The notes beneath the pieces are model-generated. The model was given only the letters and a program-made list of their open reading frames with translations, did not search any database and had not been told where the DNA came from. A program made the translations under genes and the position numbers. From assembly GCA_000711775.1 (NCBI GenBank), contig ARYC01001110.1, positions 82,739 through 146,738 of the forward strand: 64,000 nucleotides of DNA. The letters are read 5' to 3'. Below, in pieces: positions 49,356-59,679 of this stretch. How positions within the stretch are numbered: the first letter of the stretch is position 1; every line of letters begins with the position of its first letter. Origin of the DNA: Oxytricha trifallax. Taxonomy: Eukaryota > Ciliophora > Spirotrichea > Sporadotrichida > Oxytrichidae.

Positions 49356-51512
49356 TCAATACTTGGTTAGTTCTGGATTCGCTTTTAGCTTTAGAAGATT
49401 TTGCAATGATTACACAGATTTCTTATGAATTCCTTTTAATAATTAAAGAATTTAAAATAATAAAGAACTAAAATATAAATTCTAGCACCAGTTAAGTTTT
49501 AAAATAATATCACTAATATTGCTAGTTTGGTACTCATGTATATATTCTTCACTGAATCTTTGAAGTAACCTTTTATAAAACTTTTTGAGGGAATATTCGG
49601 AATCATCTGTTCTGCTAACAACCTTAGTTATAAGATATTCTTTAAGCTTTTGTTTACATAGTTCTCTTTCCCCTTGATATAACAACTAGAGAGATTTAAT
49701 GAAGATTTCTCTTGATTCCTGTAAAAATGTTAAGAATTTACAATCGAACTAATTACCTCATATATTTGGAATTTAAGAGTGTCACATGTCAAGAAATTAT
49801 GTAAATTGATAAGGCCTTATTCGAATATATCTGGGTCAAACAAATTAATCATTACATAGTCCCTCATCTTTTGCCAAACATTGAGCCAGCTCTCATTTTA
49901 ATGTGAGTTAAGGAACTCAGAAGAATCTCCAGTTCACATATATAAGATTTGCGTGTGGTCAACACTGATAGTTTTTTTCTTGCTGTTATTGAATAAAAAT
50001 ATCAATCAAATCATTTGCAAGCACTATTTTATCGAAGTTTCCGATGTCTGATTTCAGTTTGTAATTGAAACTAGAGTTTCCAAGTGAGAAAGTAATAATA
50101 ATAATAATAATTAACTCACATCTCACATCGAGAGCTCAAGGGCTCTCCGAGTATATTAATTAATGGTAGCGTTTATTCACAAAGATAGTTACACTCGTCC
50201 CAAGATGCTACTCACATCTTGCTCTTGTGTTCAGCTATAGTCTGTTAACACACTTGTATACTTATTCGTCAGTCTAGGAGCTTACCAGAATTTGACAAAG
50301 TGAGAAGTATAATATTAAAATATATATTTTAGAGAATATTAGATATAGAAATATTATATATGTCTTCACCAGCTATTGAAATTTATTAAAGCAATAAATA
50401 ACTTACATCTAATGGGCTCTTCAGAAAGAATAATTGACTTGATTTCTGGATCACACTAAATCAATACTTCAGTGTAGGGATAGTATATCAACTTGTAATC
50501 ATTAAGTAATGGTTAAAGCTCAAACAATCCCAATTATTAAACACTCTTTGGCGAGTTTATATTGAATATTTTATTAATTAATTTCCACTGCCAAATTCAA
50601 GTTTCTCTTAATCGAATTTCTATCTTAGCCAGCTCCGTTGCCCTGACTGCTACCAGGCTTTCCACTCAAAACCTTTTATATGCCGCCACCTTTAACATCA
50701 TCTTTTTATTGTAATAAATGGCTCTAATTTCTAAAAATGCAAAGATAAGGCACTAATCTTTCATCTCCCAATATTAATCATTTGAAAGCTTCATAACTTT
50801 CTCTGTAATGTCCATAATACTCTCAGAATTATGCTTAGCTATTGAGTTTAAAATGTTCAAGGAATACACTCTGACTTAAGTTTTTGGGCTAGTTATGCCA
50901 ATTACAGCATAGCAAAGGAATACATCAAACCATTACCCATTGAAATCTGTCTCTTGGGAAAATAAATTAATAAATTTATTTAAGAGAAGAAATGAGGTAA
51001 GCTTGGTAAGCATATACAACTTCATCATCACTTATGAAGTTCTTTAAATTTTAGACTACATTGATTCTTTAAATTCAAATAATGACTGCCATGTGCATAA
51101 ATAAATTCGCATACAAACTAACGTTTAATAGGGCATTCTTTGATTATTTAGCAGTAATTTTTGAACAAGTAATTGATGAAGAATTTGTTGAATTCTTGTG
51201 ATGGAGTTTAAGTGTCTTCATTAATTTTCCTGGCTAGAGTTTTACATAAAAGTAAAGTGTTTCTGAATGAGCCAGTGACAGGATTTAACTTACAAAGAAG
51301 CATCAAGAGATAAGTATAAAAGATGGCAACTTCATTTGCTGGCTGGTAAAGACAGTTCATGATTGCCTCAATGTTTTACTTTAACTCATCAATGAATTGG
51401 AAAGTGAAGCTGTCTGAGAGTTTGGTTATGTTATCGAAGAAGATGGTGACTAAATCGTTTTCAAATCTTAATAAAGCCATCTCGTTATTCTGATCCTTAG
51501 CGCCTTTGGTAT

Positions 51513-51552
<40 letters not shown>

Positions 51553-51645
51553 TAAAATAATTTAGCAAATTTATTGTTGTGATGATCTCATTCAAGATAT
51601 CAATAATGAGCTTTTTTTATTATCGTATAAAAAGAAACAATTCTG
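49356..51645 (-). CDS. hypothetical all-helical (HEAT/ARM-like) protein
   Basis: Not assigned to a family. Long Q-decoded frames: MALLRFENDLVTIFFDNITK and NCLYQPANEVAIFYTYLLML from 51476 down, NKFFINYLFKNYCQIIKECP, then LNILNSIAKHNSESIMDITE, CLIFAFLEIRAIYYNKKMML near 50.8 kb, and after an unclear stretch (50.0-50.4 kb) WLNVWQKMRDYVMINLFDPD near 49.88 kb. A GT-AG intron at about 49719-49756 leads to LYQGERELCKQKLKEYLITK and a final block NLLKLKANPELTKY before TGA 49356-49358. Alternating amphipathic helices suggest a HEAT or armadillo-type solenoid. The 5' end is uncertain; an exon with LIIDILNEIITTINL near 51.6 kb probably belongs, beyond an (AT)n tract. Confidence 0.48.
51516..51556. repeat. 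(AT)n microsatellite
   Basis: About 40 bp of nearly pure AT dinucleotides, between two apparent exons of the minus-strand helical protein gene, so within an intron or IES. Length is likely unstable and hard to assemble. Confidence 0.9.
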
Positions 51646-51894
51646 AAAGTTAACAAAAATTAATTTAATATTTATTCAGTAGCTCATGGATGATTAATAA
51701 ATAAATATTTTATAAATTAAAAGAGTTTCTTAATAAAGCAATGAATGAGCATTATTAAAAAAATTAAAAATGAATGAATGAATAATAATAATTTTAAACT
51801 AAAAGCAACAATATTTTAATCTTTATAAATTTATTAAATAATTATAAAAGTATAAATTTCTTTTTATATCTAACGATGTACTTAAATGAATTAA

Positions 51895-53260
51895 TTATAT
51901 TAAATTTAAATCATCTGTTAATATACAATATTGCCTTTCATTTATAGTTTCAGCTGAAAGAATCCTGCTTGCACCATCAAGATGATGATGAGTTTTTCCA
52001 GCTCCAACAAATTAAGAGTTGGTATGTGAAGCATTTCCATGACCAAGATTGTGTTGGCCAGGGATGTTTGAAGCAGCGATATCACCAATAGATGATGGCC
52101 CAATTACTATTGAGAGTGCATGCTACTGAGTTCCTTCTGTGCAAGAATTTAGGCAACACTCTAGTTTAATGGTCTAAAATTTATGAAAAATAAGTGGAAA
52201 ACTTTAATATAAAATTAAAAATTATTAGGCTTATAAATATTAGTATTTGTATTACCAAGAACAGAAATGATATCTTAGAACATCATTGTCATCTGCATTG
52301 TTATTTTCCTGAAATATTCTATTTAACTTACCAGTGCTTGAATATGAATAGCTAATTTCTTGTCTTTCGAATTTATAGTCTGCTGCTTACACCACTCTGG
52401 AGGATACCTATTGCTGAAAACCTTTATTTAGATATGTTTTTTGTAACTTACAAATTTTATTGAGTAACCAGATGCTCCATTCCCCCATGTTTAGTTTTCC
52501 TTATTCAAATTATAAATTTCAATTTTAATTAAAGTTTTCCACTTATTTTTCATAATTAATGTCCATTACTTTTACTCCTTGGTAGTTATCAATCTCAAGC
52601 TTTTAATTGATTACTTGGGAGGCCCCTTGATAGAAAGTGACTTACGTGGGCTTTTAGTGGAAGACTAATTTAATATTGAAGCTTCTTTCTTTGAGTCGTT
52701 GATATCATCTCCCTTCTTCAAGAAGTCAAGTTCGTCCTTTGGCAATTTAACCATTTCTTTTTCTTTCAGGAGGTAACTCTTAGTAGTCTACTGCATCTCA
52801 TAGATCATAATTGGTAGAAAAAGTTGTCTCTCAGTTAGCAAAGTGTAAACCTACTTCACGAATTCAAGCGTGACATCGTTTTCATTGAGAATTAGAGAAT
52901 CCATGTTTTTAATGACTATGGGGATCTTTCTCTTCTCAAAGAATACCTGGAGCTGTTGCCAGTTGTCTTTATTTTTCTTGAAATTTTGGGCGTTGTCGAA
53001 GGAATGCATTTGAATGTCTCATGGGAAATATCTTGAGAAAATTTCAGCTATCAAGAAACCGTTGTTGAATGATCTAATAAAGCAGTTTAAGGATTCATAG
53101 AAATTAGAATATAAAAAAATATGAAAATAATGCTGATATACATTGACAATAAATCTAAAAATAACGTATTTACTAACCTTCTGAAATTTTTAACTGAGTA
53201 GGACAAGTCAAGGGATTAAATCCACTTGAGTACTTCTCTTGGTAAACCAGCTGATGACAT
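51895..53260 (-). CDS. SPATA4-like calponin-homology domain protein
   Basis: ATG at 53260 ([20 protein letters not shown]). The N-terminal CH-like domain reads [20 protein letters not shown], then after a 104-nt GT-AG intron (53074-53177) SFNNGFLIAEIFSRYF, DIQMHSFDNAQNFKKNKDNW and QLQVFFEKRKIPIVI, matching SPATA4 and the related SPEF1/CLAMP domains, which bind microtubules of axonemes. The second half is Lys/Ser-rich (SSTKSPRKSLSIKGPPKQSI), followed by VFSNRYPPEWCKQQTINSKD and, after a 23-nt intron, a Gly/His-rich end (SNIPGQHNLGHGNASHTNSQ). TGA at 53019-53021 falls after RYFP, where I recall Trp in the human protein. After DDLNLI the frame meets TAA at 51895 and has no TGA for a further 200 bp, so TAA may terminate here. 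Ciliary role is inference from family. Confidence 0.78.
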
Positions 53261-53679
53261 TTTTATATAAATTTTCAATATTTTTAAATAATTCTTAATT
53301 TAATTTATTTTATAGATCATTTAAATTCTTTCATCTTTAGGCAAAAGAATATCTTTGAACTTTAATTATAAAATATTTGAACATTAAATAATTTCTAAAA
53401 AAATATTAATCAAACTATAGATTTTACATCAGTATATATCATAAGTTATCCTCTTAATTGTGATTAATACTTTCTTAATATCACTTTTATGATATATTAT
53501 ATAGATAAGTCTTACTTCAATTATTTAAGGCTATAGTTCATTTATTTTATACAGTTTATTTAATCTTACTATGTAAAACTAGTTAATTGTATATTATGTA
53601 TAAAATTTTAGCCATATAACAAATGAAATTGATATTTTGTTTTGAATATAAAATTACATCTTTAATGAATTTTATATAA
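53261..53679. promoter_or_regulatory. AT-rich region upstream of the SPATA4-like gene
   Basis: About 420 bp, no ORF; must include the promoter of the minus-strand SPATA4-like gene. No specific motif recognised. Confidence 0.35.
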
Positions 53680-54010
53680 ATGAAATCAACTATAATTTGC
53701 ATATTCATTGTTATTCAATTTGCGCATTTATTCTTGGTATTTGAGAGAGTTGAGCAGCAAAATTTTCCAGGCTCTTACCTAGCAGATGTTGCAGTGGTTG
53801 AGTTATTATATTATTTATTCAATTTAATACTTCGTTTTTGTAAAATTCAGATTAAAAAGTCTAAATAGAAAATAAGCTTATTCACAAAGTTAAAAAATAA
53901 AATTTAAAGAAAATCGTTATGGAATACTAATATTTAATTAGTTAAGTAGTACTCTGAAAAAGATTAAAATGAAAATTTAAATTTAAAAACTATCAATCTA
54001 ACAATTTATT
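53680..54010 (+). CDS. possible small secreted or membrane protein
   Basis: An ATG at 53680 opens MKSTIICIFIVIQFAHLFLV, a good signal-peptide or membrane helix, then FERVEQQNFPGSYLADVAVV and a second hydrophobic stretch. With TAG as Gln it continues past 53868 into a Lys/Asn-rich tail of declining quality. No homology recognised; may be fortuitous in AT-rich DNA. Confidence 0.25.
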
Positions 54011-54256
54011 TTGTAAAATTCAAATGTCTGTTTCAATTCTTGCTCCAGTTAGAAATAGAAAGCTTTTATAGTTTGATAAATTTAAATTACTTTAGTTAAA
54101 TCTATGTTCATCATATTGACTTGAAATATAATTTCAGTTATTAGTAATAATAAAACAGATATATTTGTATTTATTATGCATTTATTAAATTAAAAGAGAC
54201 TTGATTATTAAAGATTATTATTGATATTTATTGATTTGAAGGTAAATCTTGAAGTT

Positions 54257-55194
54257 TCAAGTTATAGTCTTAATTTAATAATATGTTTAACAAGACATCC
54301 TATTGATTGCTTGATATTATACCTAATTTTGCGGAGGTTTAAAATGTACCTTAACTTCAAGAATTTCTGACAATTAATCATAATTCATTAACTTTGGGGA
54401 GCTATCAGATTAAGTTAGTAAAATTTAGTTACTTTCAGTATTTTTGGATTACTGATTATCCAAATTTATTTTAAAAATTGAATTTTGTTGATTAACCATT
54501 TGAGTATCCTAAACTTTAGCCTCTTCTTGAGTGCTTTTAATTATTTGGTCTTGAGAATTCTAGGATTCAATTATAATTAATTGATCATCCTTAATGCTCT
54601 TAGAACATCCTTAAGAACTTTGGGTAGTCTTGTACTTTTTTTTAATTTTAAATTTCCATTGAAATTCTGAGGAAGCAGCAGAGCTTTATGAATTTTATCT
54701 CTGCAATTCATTACTTCTAAGATCTTGCGTAATCTGAATTTATTGATTACTCAAATTTTTTAAATCTGATTTGTTTAGACACACAAAAACTGGTATGGGA
54801 TCTCCATTTGGCAAGAAAGTTTATCTTTGAGAATTTTTCTCCATTTTTATAAAGTTTTAAGACTAGTTTTATGCGTTTCTGGATTCACAAAATTTTAATA
54901 ATCTTCTTCAATGACGGCACCAACACAGCCCCTTAGATAAATGTCGAATAAAGTTTAGTTGGCTATACGTTCTTATCCAGTAATACCCCAAAATCACAAG
55001 TTCAAATCACTTTCATGAATTAGCACAGATTTTTAGAAAAAACTTGCGCTGATTGTTGGCCTTTAATTTTGGTCAAATTAATTTTGAATGAAAGATCTGA
55101 AGTTTTTCCTGTTTATAAATCACCTACGACTACTATTTTAAGGATTTTCTTTTTAATTAATTTCACAATAATTAAAAAAAAATTAACTACTCAT
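54257..55194 (-). CDS. Rab-type small GTPase with long C-terminal extension, frame breaks
   Basis: G-box motifs are all present but in shifted frames: G1 KILKIVVVGDLQTGKTS, switch I SFIQNQFDQNQRPTISASFF (Thr present), SVLIHESDLNL followed by FWGITGQERIANQ (G3, WDxxGQE-like with Gly for Asp), RGCVGAVIEEDYQNFVNPET, and G4 VFVCLNKSDLKNLSN. At least two single-base shifts (near 55085 and 54810) and a TGA between LNL and FWG separate them. The extension is Gln/Ser-rich (QNSQSSAASSEFQWKFKIKK) to TGA at 54257-54259, without the usual prenylated Cys pair. Such proteins regulate vesicle traffic. The altered G3 and the breaks suggest a diverged or decayed Rab; sequence error would also explain the shifts. 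Confidence 0.62.
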
Positions 55195-55431
55195 CAAATT
55201 CAAGCTTATTTTTATCCTTCAAAATGAAGAATTAAAGAATGAGAAGTTTACTGTATAATTTGAAGTTTAGATAATAATAATAGAATTTAAATTCTAGTTT
55301 TTTAAAAATTAAATTAACTGTCTTATTTTTATCGACATATTTCCTACTGATTAATTTGAGTAGCACCACAAACCTCTTAACAGATAAGACAAAACACCTG
55401 CTTTAAGATGAAGATTTGATAAATTTTAACC

Positions 55432-56150
55432 ATGAATAATTTTGGGGGAAAGAAAATTTTAAGAGAGTGGGCCAAACTTTTACCACCATGTCAATAACTT
55501 TAGATTAGTTCGGTATATTAATTGGCAATTACATTGTGTGGCTGTTAAATGAAGAATACCTCTATAACCTAAATGATTGCACGTACTACGCTTATTAAAT
55601 TGGTGACCTTGGGATTAAGGCAGTAACTAAAGTAACTAATGGCTTTGATTTATGGGATCTTTTATGTATATAATGACTATTGTGCACAAAGAATCCGAGA
55701 CTGTTAGGAAATGTCTGTAGTTAAAAGAGTCTTGGAACGAGATATTCAATGCTTATAACTGGATAACTGCTTAAAGTATCACAGACACTGTAGTTTATAT
55801 ACTTCTAATATATTGTTCAATTGGGCAGATCTAATTGATGAGGCTTACTGGATAACTGTCTCCTATTTGTTCTTGGATTGGGAGTACATGGGCAAACTGA
55901 TATCAAAACTAACTTCAAATCTATTTTTGAAAAGTTCGATTCGCAACTCCTATAACTATCGTAATTCTCATTTTTTTTAAATACAAAGTATACCGAAAAT
56001 ATACAAGAACCACTACAGTTAACAACGCCAATTCTCAAAACTAAGTCCTATAATCGTAAACCTAGAAAATTCATTAGGAAAACTCTATCAATAATTAACT
56101 GGCGAAGAATTGAACCAATATTATTATTTAAAGCTTAAATAAGATTTTTA
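55432..56150 (+). CDS. possible diverged gene, unknown product
   Basis: From ATG 55432 (MNNFGGKKILREWAKLLPP) coding-like blocks appear in alternating frames: LDQFGILIGNYIVWLLNEEY, LYNLNDCTYYAYQIGDLGIK, AVTKVTNGFDLWDLL, then NWADLIDEAYWITVSYLFLD. They need several frame corrections. The region is less AT-rich than its flanks. No family recognised; could be a pseudogene. From 56150 to 56390 I see only AT-rich 3' flank of this and the convergent methyltransferase gene. Confidence 0.3.
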
Positions 56151-56390
56151 CCTAGCAATTTGTAAAGAAGAACTTATAGATAGAGTGAATAAATGCGCTG
56201 TCAAACATAAATTTAATGTAATTTACTTTGATTATTATTACTTTGTACTATAAAAAGATCCGTGGTGTTTGAATTGAAATAAAAATTAGTTTTTAAATTT
56301 ACTAAGGCATATAAATTGAAATTTATAAGAAGGTTAAAATGCATTTAAATTTATTAAATATAGAGAAAATGAAATAATAAAGAATGAAAG

Positions 56391-58010
56391 TCAAATCTAG
56401 TTCCCTATTGAGACTACGCCATCTTCTAGGTTGTGGTTCCTAGCAAATACCTCAAGAATTTATCCACCTGGGCATAAGTTTTCAGCATAGCAATAAGTTT
56501 CGTCAAGCTTCTGAGATTGGAAGCGAATGTGCGATGCTATGACGCTAGGTGGCTTGTACCCTTCCTTTTTTATAGTGCAATCTCCCTTGCCACAAATCCA
56601 TGCATCCTCAAATGCGTGTCTTACTACATTTCCATTGCCTGAATGCACCACATCGCCATTGGTTGTCTTGACCCAAACAATCTTATCTATTACCTAAAAT
56701 TAAATTTAAGAAATTAATTAATACTTACTTGTACCCATGGTGATATATGAACTCCCATGCCTGCTGTTGCTTCGAGTTGACTACCCAGAGTATCATAAAG
56801 CCATCAGTTTAGATCAAATGTAGGGGCAAGTTCAGGAGATTTGAATCTTTTAGTAATGGGTAAGATGGCTTAAATCCGTGACTAACATTTTATGAGAAAC
56901 TGTCCCAGGATGGATCTACTATGACTATGTCAAATAGCCTGCCTGCATATCTAAGTTGTGCGTGTTTAAGCTCTGCCCATACATCTGGCCTGGTCACATC
57001 TGCGATAAATGGGATTGATCGAATTTATTTATTGCTTTGAATTTGTTTTAACATTTCCATTTAATTTTCACTCATTTTAACAATTCCTTGATCTTCTTGG
57101 GGTTTATCTTGATAGTTTTTGAGATTATCATTATTTTGATTCACAAACTTGTCCATGACTGAAATTTCTGAAAATATTATATCTGAATTGTCGATTTTTA
57201 AATTACTAAATCTCTTTGATATTAGGCTAACTGAATTAAATGTCAAATGTCTCTACATGTTGTATAGTACTTTTCTTTTAATCTTTAATCTTGTTCTAAG
57301 AATGAGTAACGAAATTATTATGAATTATTCTTTAATATAAATTGATCTTTTTTAAAACTGCTGCAAGGATCATACAAAGCCTTTTAATTTAATTTCCAAT
57401 TTTACTTCACTTGTTATTTTTGCTGAATAAATTATCCCAATCTTTCATTGTTGTGAATTGATTCTATGTTTTTTTAGAATAATTGTTTTTAAATGAAAGT
57501 TGCTTCTTCTTCGCTCACATTTTGTTATTAATTAAATAAGTCTTCTTAATTAACTTGAATAATTTAATCTTTTTCAATTTTATTTTCATTATTTTTTCCA
57601 TCATCACCATCCACATTATTTCCATCATCATTATTATTTCTGTTGTTTTCATTTTATTACTATTCCCCAACTCGATGTTGTTTTAGTTATTAAAAGGTTC
57701 TGTAGACTTAATCATCGAGTTTAACATCTAGGTACTTCTTTATGTCATCATTAGTAATAAACCCAAAATCTTCAAATTGTTTTAGTTTTGATATAAGTGG
57801 GTAGTGATCATGACCATGGGCATCTCTAATTTGTAAAATAAATTCCCTCTCAATATTTTAATGGTGCTTTTTTTCATGCCTATTCTTGTTTCTGTAAGTG
57901 ATTATTGATTTTTTATAATTATTTTTGTAATGGCATACCACGCACATCATTTATGCTATTTGAAGGGCAGATTGCTGCTTCTTTGCTATCTGTTATTATT
58001 ATTATTGCAT
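56391..58010 (-). CDS. MT-A70 family adenine methyltransferase with DPSW motif
   Basis: Start ATG at 58010 (MQQQQQQIAKKQQSALQIAQ). A Cys/His cluster follows (MMCVVCHYKNNYKK, later NRHEKKHH), then EREFILQIRDAHGHDHYPLI and SKLKQFEDFGFITNDDIKKY, an Asn/Asp-rich linker, and the methyltransferase core: IPFIADVTRPDVWAELKHAQ, LFDIVIVDPSWDSFS (SAM-binding catalytic motif, usually DPPW), TDGFMILWVVNSKQQQAWEF, a 35-nt GT-AG intron (56694-56728), KIVWVKTTNGDVVHSGNG, AFEDAWICGKGD, and NLCPGGQILEVFARNHNLED (GR-N-like end), stop TGA 56391-56393. The family transfers methyl to N6 of adenine in DNA or RNA; in ciliates members form the MTA1/MTA9 DNA methyltransferase complex. DPSW could mean reduced activity (an MTA9-like partner) or an active variant. 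One frame slip near 57270. All six Trp are TGG. Confidence 0.82.
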
Positions 58011-58049
58011 TACTTCTTTCAATGGATTTAGCGGGAGCCTCTGCTAAAT

Positions 58050-58690
58050 AAGGTTAATCAGGTTTCATTCAATTAAATATTCAAGTTCCAGATGAACTCT
58101 CGCATTTTACTATCGAAGTCTGTTTATTTTATTTTCTTCAAATCAACAAGCTTTATTTGGAAAACAAATCTCTTTTATATTTTATAATTTGGGAATAACT
58201 GTGTAAATTAGCCTGTGGCTAAATTTGTGATTTCAACATTACCCATTGTAGTTATTTAAGCTTAGTTATTATTTTTAGCATCACCTTTGAATTCTTATGC
58301 TTTATTTGATTTGTTAAGCAAACGATTTGGATTCTTTAATTGCTTAAAATATTAAAATCCTTTGCTTTATGGGAGCTTAATCATAAACCAAGATGTTATT
58401 TCTTTAATTTCACCTCCAGTATGAGATTGAGCAATTGAGTTGTTAAATTTAAGTTTATTTACTTCAGTAAGAGCTCGACAAAATAGGTGCAAAGGCCTCT
58501 AAGCATTATTTGACCCTGAAAAATGCAAATTTTTCATAAATTGTCTGAATAGCAAGGCCATTGTATTCGAGATATGCAGGGCTGCGATGACTTGAAGAGG
58601 TCAGCATCAATTGCCCTTTCCCTGTAATTTTTGCTACAACTCTTAAAGTTGATTAAGCAAAATAAGTTCTCAAAGGTTTGAAAATCAATC
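58050..58690 (-). CDS. uncharacterised coding region upstream of the methyltransferase
   Basis: On the minus strand one frame reads RVVAKITGKGQLMLTSSSHR, SPAYLEYNGLAIQTIYEKFA, and a second reads RPLHLFCRALTEVNKLKFNN, GGEIKEITSWFMIKLPQSKG, LHSYSQIIKYKRDLFSKQSL. The switch between them near 58515 could be an intron or slip. Composition is protein-like and Q-decoded. It may be a separate small gene ending near 58050 or an N-terminal extension of the methyltransferase in another frame. No family recognised. Confidence 0.4.
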
Positions 58691-58966
58691 ATAATTAGGC
58701 CGAGCGCTCTTCAGACTTTCATTCTATTTAACTGCACTAGATGACCTTTTGGAAAAGAATTGTTAATTTAAAGGATGATCTGACTTCAAGTACGTAACTA
58801 GGCTCATCGGATCTTTAGCGAGAAATTTTCAATATGGTATTTTATGGCAGATTTGTATCTCTCTAGCATAAGATAGGATTGATCGCATTTATGGATCAGC
58901 AATAAAAAGTTGTTCAATAGTAATCAAAGTGGGACACATTATTGAACTTAAAAAGTCATTGCCTAT

Positions 58967-59400
58967 TCATTGGGCGTTTACATCGTATTCCTCTTATTCC
59001 TCTTCTTCCTCCGATTCCTCCCCTTCTTCCACTTCCTCCTCTTCCTCTGCTTCTTCAGCTTCCTCCCGTTCCTCCCATTCCTCTTCTTCCTCCAATCCAT
59101 AGATTCTTTAACGAATTACGATTTAATAGCATCCTGATTTATGTTGTAGTGTATTCAAAGCCTAATTGACTTGCAGTTGGAAAAGTTGTTTCGAAACAAA
59201 ATCTCATTCAAGCTCTAATTCTTCCTCCCCTTCCTCCTCTTCCTCCCATTTCTCTTCTTCCTCCGATTCCTCTCCTTCCTCCTCTTCCTCCCCCATTTAG
59301 CTATTAACCATCGAATTTTCGTATTGTCCTTAAAAGAATTTGCAATTGATCCCACTTACTATACACGCTATAGACGACCCACAAAAACATTAACTATTTT
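58967..59400 (-). CDS. Glu-rich acidic repeat protein
   Basis: Two purine-rich tracts on the minus strand (59220-59300 and 58985-59098) encode, in one frame, runs such as EEEEEGEESEEEEKWEEEEE and EEEEEWEEREEAEEAEEEEE, linked by about 37 ordinary codons (QALNTLQHKSGCYQIVIRQR) and ending YDVNAQ at TGA 58967-58969. A TGA after ELELE (about 59205) breaks the frame once. The opposite strand gives a Pro/Leu-rich ORF that I take as a shadow. Function unknown; acidic low-complexity proteins of this sort are often chromatin or chaperone factors, but nothing here shows that. Confidence 0.4.
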
Positions 59401-59679
59401 GAAGGAATAGTGTTTTTATATCAATTGCTTTCATAGGTCATGCTAAAACCATGAATCCTTTTATATTAATAGGAAAAATGTGAAGAGTTGATTGAAGAAA
59501 AACTAGGGTGAATATATTAATGAAGTATTTAATTAAGCAGACCAGCTCCAAAATAGGTGCCATATTTCTCTTGTCAAGGCTGCAAATCTCTTTGTGGCTT
59601 AGTCACCTATCTTTCAGAGCCTATCAAGTATCTCTTGATGCTTGATTATACATCTAAGTGGTGATTGTGTCTAACTGCT

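Noticed and set aside
54983-54996. ACCCCAAAA, resembling a C4A4 repeat
   Set aside because: It encodes the G3 region of the Rab-like gene on the minus strand (FWGIT); not repeated.
58942-59169. Plus-strand Pro/Leu-rich 75-codon ORF
   Set aside because: Complement of the Glu-rich minus-strand tract; composition follows from the CTTCCTCC repeats.
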